This document shows positions 62,297-64,000 of a DNA stretch of 64,000 nt, piece after piece. Every line of letters begins with the position of its first letter. Within the stretch, counting starts at the first letter, position 1. The translations under genes were made by a program, and so were the position numbers. The DNA is taken from contig JACKPL010000001.1 of the NCBI GenBank assembly GCA_024233545.1, positions 124,001-188,000 of the forward strand, written 5' to 3'. The DNA is from a bacterium (GTDB taxonomy: Bacteria > Auribacterota > Auribacteria > Auribacterales > Auribacteraceae). The notes under the pieces are model-generated. The model was given only the letters and a program-made list of their open reading frames with translations, had not been told where the DNA came from and did no database searches.

Positions 62297-63459
62297 CGCA
62301 GAACTCCTTTGTAACCGTCGACAAGAAACTTTCGACAATGAGCGTTAAATGTTCCGTCTCAAGAAGAAACGCATCATGCCCATACGAGGAAAATATCTCA
62401 ATATACGATACGTCTTTATCGTTATTCATCATTGCCTTAACTATTTCTTTGGATTGATACGGTGGGAAAAGCCAATCTGAAGTAAACGAAATAACCAGCG
62501 CTTTTGACTGAACATTGCGGAATGCTTCTGTTAACGATCCGTATACTCCGGCAAGATCAAAATAGTCCATTGCGCGTGAAAGGTAGATATACGTATTTGC
62601 GTCGAAGCGCTCCGTAAATTTATCGCCTTGATAATGCAGGTAACTCTCCACAGCAAATTCGGAGGACAGCTCATAGCCATATTCTTCTTTATTCTGCAGT
62701 CTTCTTCCGAATTTGAGGTGCATTCCTTCGTCTGATAGATAGGTGATATGCCCAATCATACGTGCCACGGATAATCCGAGGTTAGGCGGAGTACTCGTAT
62801 AATAATCACCGTTATTCCAATTTTTGTCGCCGATTATTGCTTTACGCCCCACTTCGTTGAACGCGATTGCTTGCGGGGATAATCTGGCAGTGGTTGCCAT
62901 CGGTATCGCGGATTTTACCATACCGGGATAATCGATCATCCACTGTAACGCCTGCATGCCGCCCATGGAACCGCCCGCAAGGCATAAAATCGAATCAATC
63001 TCCAAATGCTCAAGCAGTTTTTTCTGCGCAGTAACCATATCTTTTATGGTAATCATGGGAAAATTCATACCAAACGGTTTACCGGTAGCAGGGTCAATCG
63101 AACTCGGGCCGGTCGACCCTTTGCATCCGCCTAAAAAATTTGAACAAATTATGAAATACTTGTTGGTATCGAATGCCTTTCCAGGCCCAATCATAGTATC
63201 CCACCAACCGGGTTTGGTATCTTTAGTTGTATGATAGCCTGCGGCATGTGCATCGCCGGATAATGCATGCAAGATCAACACAACATTATCTTTTTTCAGG
63301 GGCCAACACACCATATGTTTCATATTCGATGGTAATCGGACCGATTTTTTTCCCGCATTGCAAAAGCATTTCATCCGGCGGTTTGCCGAAAGTGAACGTA
63401 TGCGCAGTCACCAATCCAACGGAATCCGGCTGTTGATACAATTTTTTCGCTATATTCAT
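62277..63459 (-). pseudogene. metX: Homoserine O-acetyltransferase, frameshifted near the N-terminus
   Basis: MetX uses acetyl-CoA to acetylate homoserine in methionine synthesis. The alpha/beta-hydrolase motifs are complete in the main frame: HALSGDAHA, the nucleophile elbow GGSMGGMQALQW, SDWLFPP and the final GHDAF histidine. The N-terminus lies in another frame. From ATG 63459 it reads MNIAKKLYQQPDSVGLVTAH and later the family-typical EMLLQCGKKIGPITIEYETYGVLAPEK. It then meets TAA, because the A run at 63296-63291 has six bases where five would keep the frame. All other features look functional, so this could be a sequencing indel, a recent mutation or a slippage-expressed gene. Confidence 0.88.
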
Positions 63460-63533
63460 AGTCCGCTTTTCTTATTGTTTGATCTGATAACATTATTCCT
63501 GTTCAGGTGCGGATACAGCTTCCGAGGAACCGC

Positions 63534-64000
63534 TCATTGTTTTGCCTCGAGAGTTTTTTTTTCCGCTGTTTTTTTTAATTCTACTTGTTGAACCCCAACA
63601 CGCCGTTTAAAGTTTTTGAGATAATCTTCGATATAATCGATTTCTTCTTGCAATGCAGACAGTTTATTCGCAATCGGATCAGGCAAATCGGCATGATCCA
63701 ACGCTCGTTCAGGAGCATCTTCCATTTTCTCGCCGCGCTGACGCACAATTGCGGCAGGAATACCAACCACCGTGCAATGGGCGGGCACCGACTTTACCAA
63801 AACCGAACCTGCCCCTACTTTCACATGGTCACCAAGAGTGATATTCCCCAATACTTTTGCACCGGCACCCACTACAATATGATTACCTAAAGTCGGGTGG
63901 CGCTTGCCGCTTTCTTTTCCGGTACCTCCCAGTGTAACGCCTTGGTAAAGGGTAACGTAATCGCCGATTATAGTAGTTTCGCCGATAACAACTCCCATGC
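63534..64000 (-). CDS. cysE: Serine O-acetyltransferase, N-terminus beyond the window
   Basis: The C-terminal 155 residues of a left-handed beta-helix acetyltransferase. The hexapeptide repeats are in register (GVVIGETTIIGDYVTLYQGVTLGG, then GNHIVVGAGAKVLGNITLGDHVKVGAGSVLVKSVP-like turns, in separate units), and GKESGKRHPTLG is the CysE loop that binds acetyl-CoA and serine. An extended Lys/Glu-rich helix follows the active domain. CysE makes O-acetylserine for cysteine, and cysteine sulfur feeds methionine, which fits metX and metW downstream on the same strand. The 5' end lies beyond base 64000. Confidence 0.88.
   Translation of the reverse strand, partial: MGVVIGETTIIGDYVTLYQGVTLGGTGKESGKRHPTLGNHIVVGAGAKVLGNITLGDHVKVGAGSVLVKSVPAHCTVVGIPAAIVRQRGEKMEDAPERALDHADLPDPIANKLSALQEEIDYIEDYLKNFKRRVGVQQVELKKTAEKKTLEAKQ

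Noticed and set aside
63285..63300. Programmed -1 ribosomal frameshift at A AAA AAG in metX
   Set aside because: The heptamer is not in the required reading phase; restoring metX needs a +1 shift or loss of an A, so dnaX-type slippage does not apply.

Overview
The window looks like part of a Gram-negative chromosome, and the best lineage guess is Candidatus Omnitrophota (inference, no marker gene is present). The reasons are an exosortase/PEP-CTERM system with its polysaccharide genes, lipoprotein and porin-type envelope proteins, many TPR proteins, and one enormous Sec-exported reading frame of 3,803 codons of the kind that phylum is known for. Coding density is high and genes lie on both strands in short operons. 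One tRNA (Arg, anticodon TCT) was found; there is no rRNA and no CRISPR array.

Layout. 1-10.6 kb: the end of a MerR-like regulator, a LysM amidase, exosortase plus EpsI-type partner, an aquaglyceroporin, a reductase, a GT1 glycosyltransferase, a phosphoesterase, rfbC, a membrane glycosyltransferase-like protein and a deaminase. 11.0-22.4 kb: the giant exported protein, whose centre is recognisably derived from glucosamine-6-phosphate synthase (GlmS: glutaminase plus SIS domains), with a ChaN/TraB-like head, a papain-like C39-type segment and a zincin motif. It has a consensus sigma70 promoter and an intrinsic terminator. 22.7-30.7 kb: RmuC with two TPR proteins, a DUF2064 transferase, a GT39 protein, a GH114-like protein whose halves appear in swapped order, and a cupin. 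30.8-35.5 kb: a metal-uptake island (Fur/Zur regulator with a palindromic operator, small Cys/His membrane protein, His-rich porin, znuA-znuC-znuB). 35.5-39.3 kb: a PEP-CTERM protein and envelope redox-repair proteins (peroxiredoxin-like, MsrB).

40-53.5 kb is the accessory core. The N-terminal part of an RHS/YD-repeat protein is followed by a degenerate S24-like regulator, a VanZ protein and a complete exosortase-associated exopolysaccharide operon (deacetylase, two glycosyltransferases, FemAB-like protein, stp1-type transferase). RHS sequence then resumes abruptly as two C-terminal cassettes with different toxin-like tips, an AT-rich membrane ORF between them, a frameshifted IS256-family element and further decayed small genes. 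Next come a perfect REPIN-type inverted repeat and a NYN/OST-HTH gene bracketed by a 16-bp duplication of the tRNA-Arg 3' end.

55-64 kb returns to housekeeping content: a ComEC lacking its hydrolase domain, a CsgG-like/TPR protein coupled to a TPR-peptidase MA protein, a HAD protein, an AEC transporter and a methionine/cysteine cluster (cysE partial, metX with a one-base frameshift, metW). The exosortase, the PEP-CTERM substrate and the EPS operon probably form one surface-display and polysaccharide system, although they are dispersed over about 48 kb.
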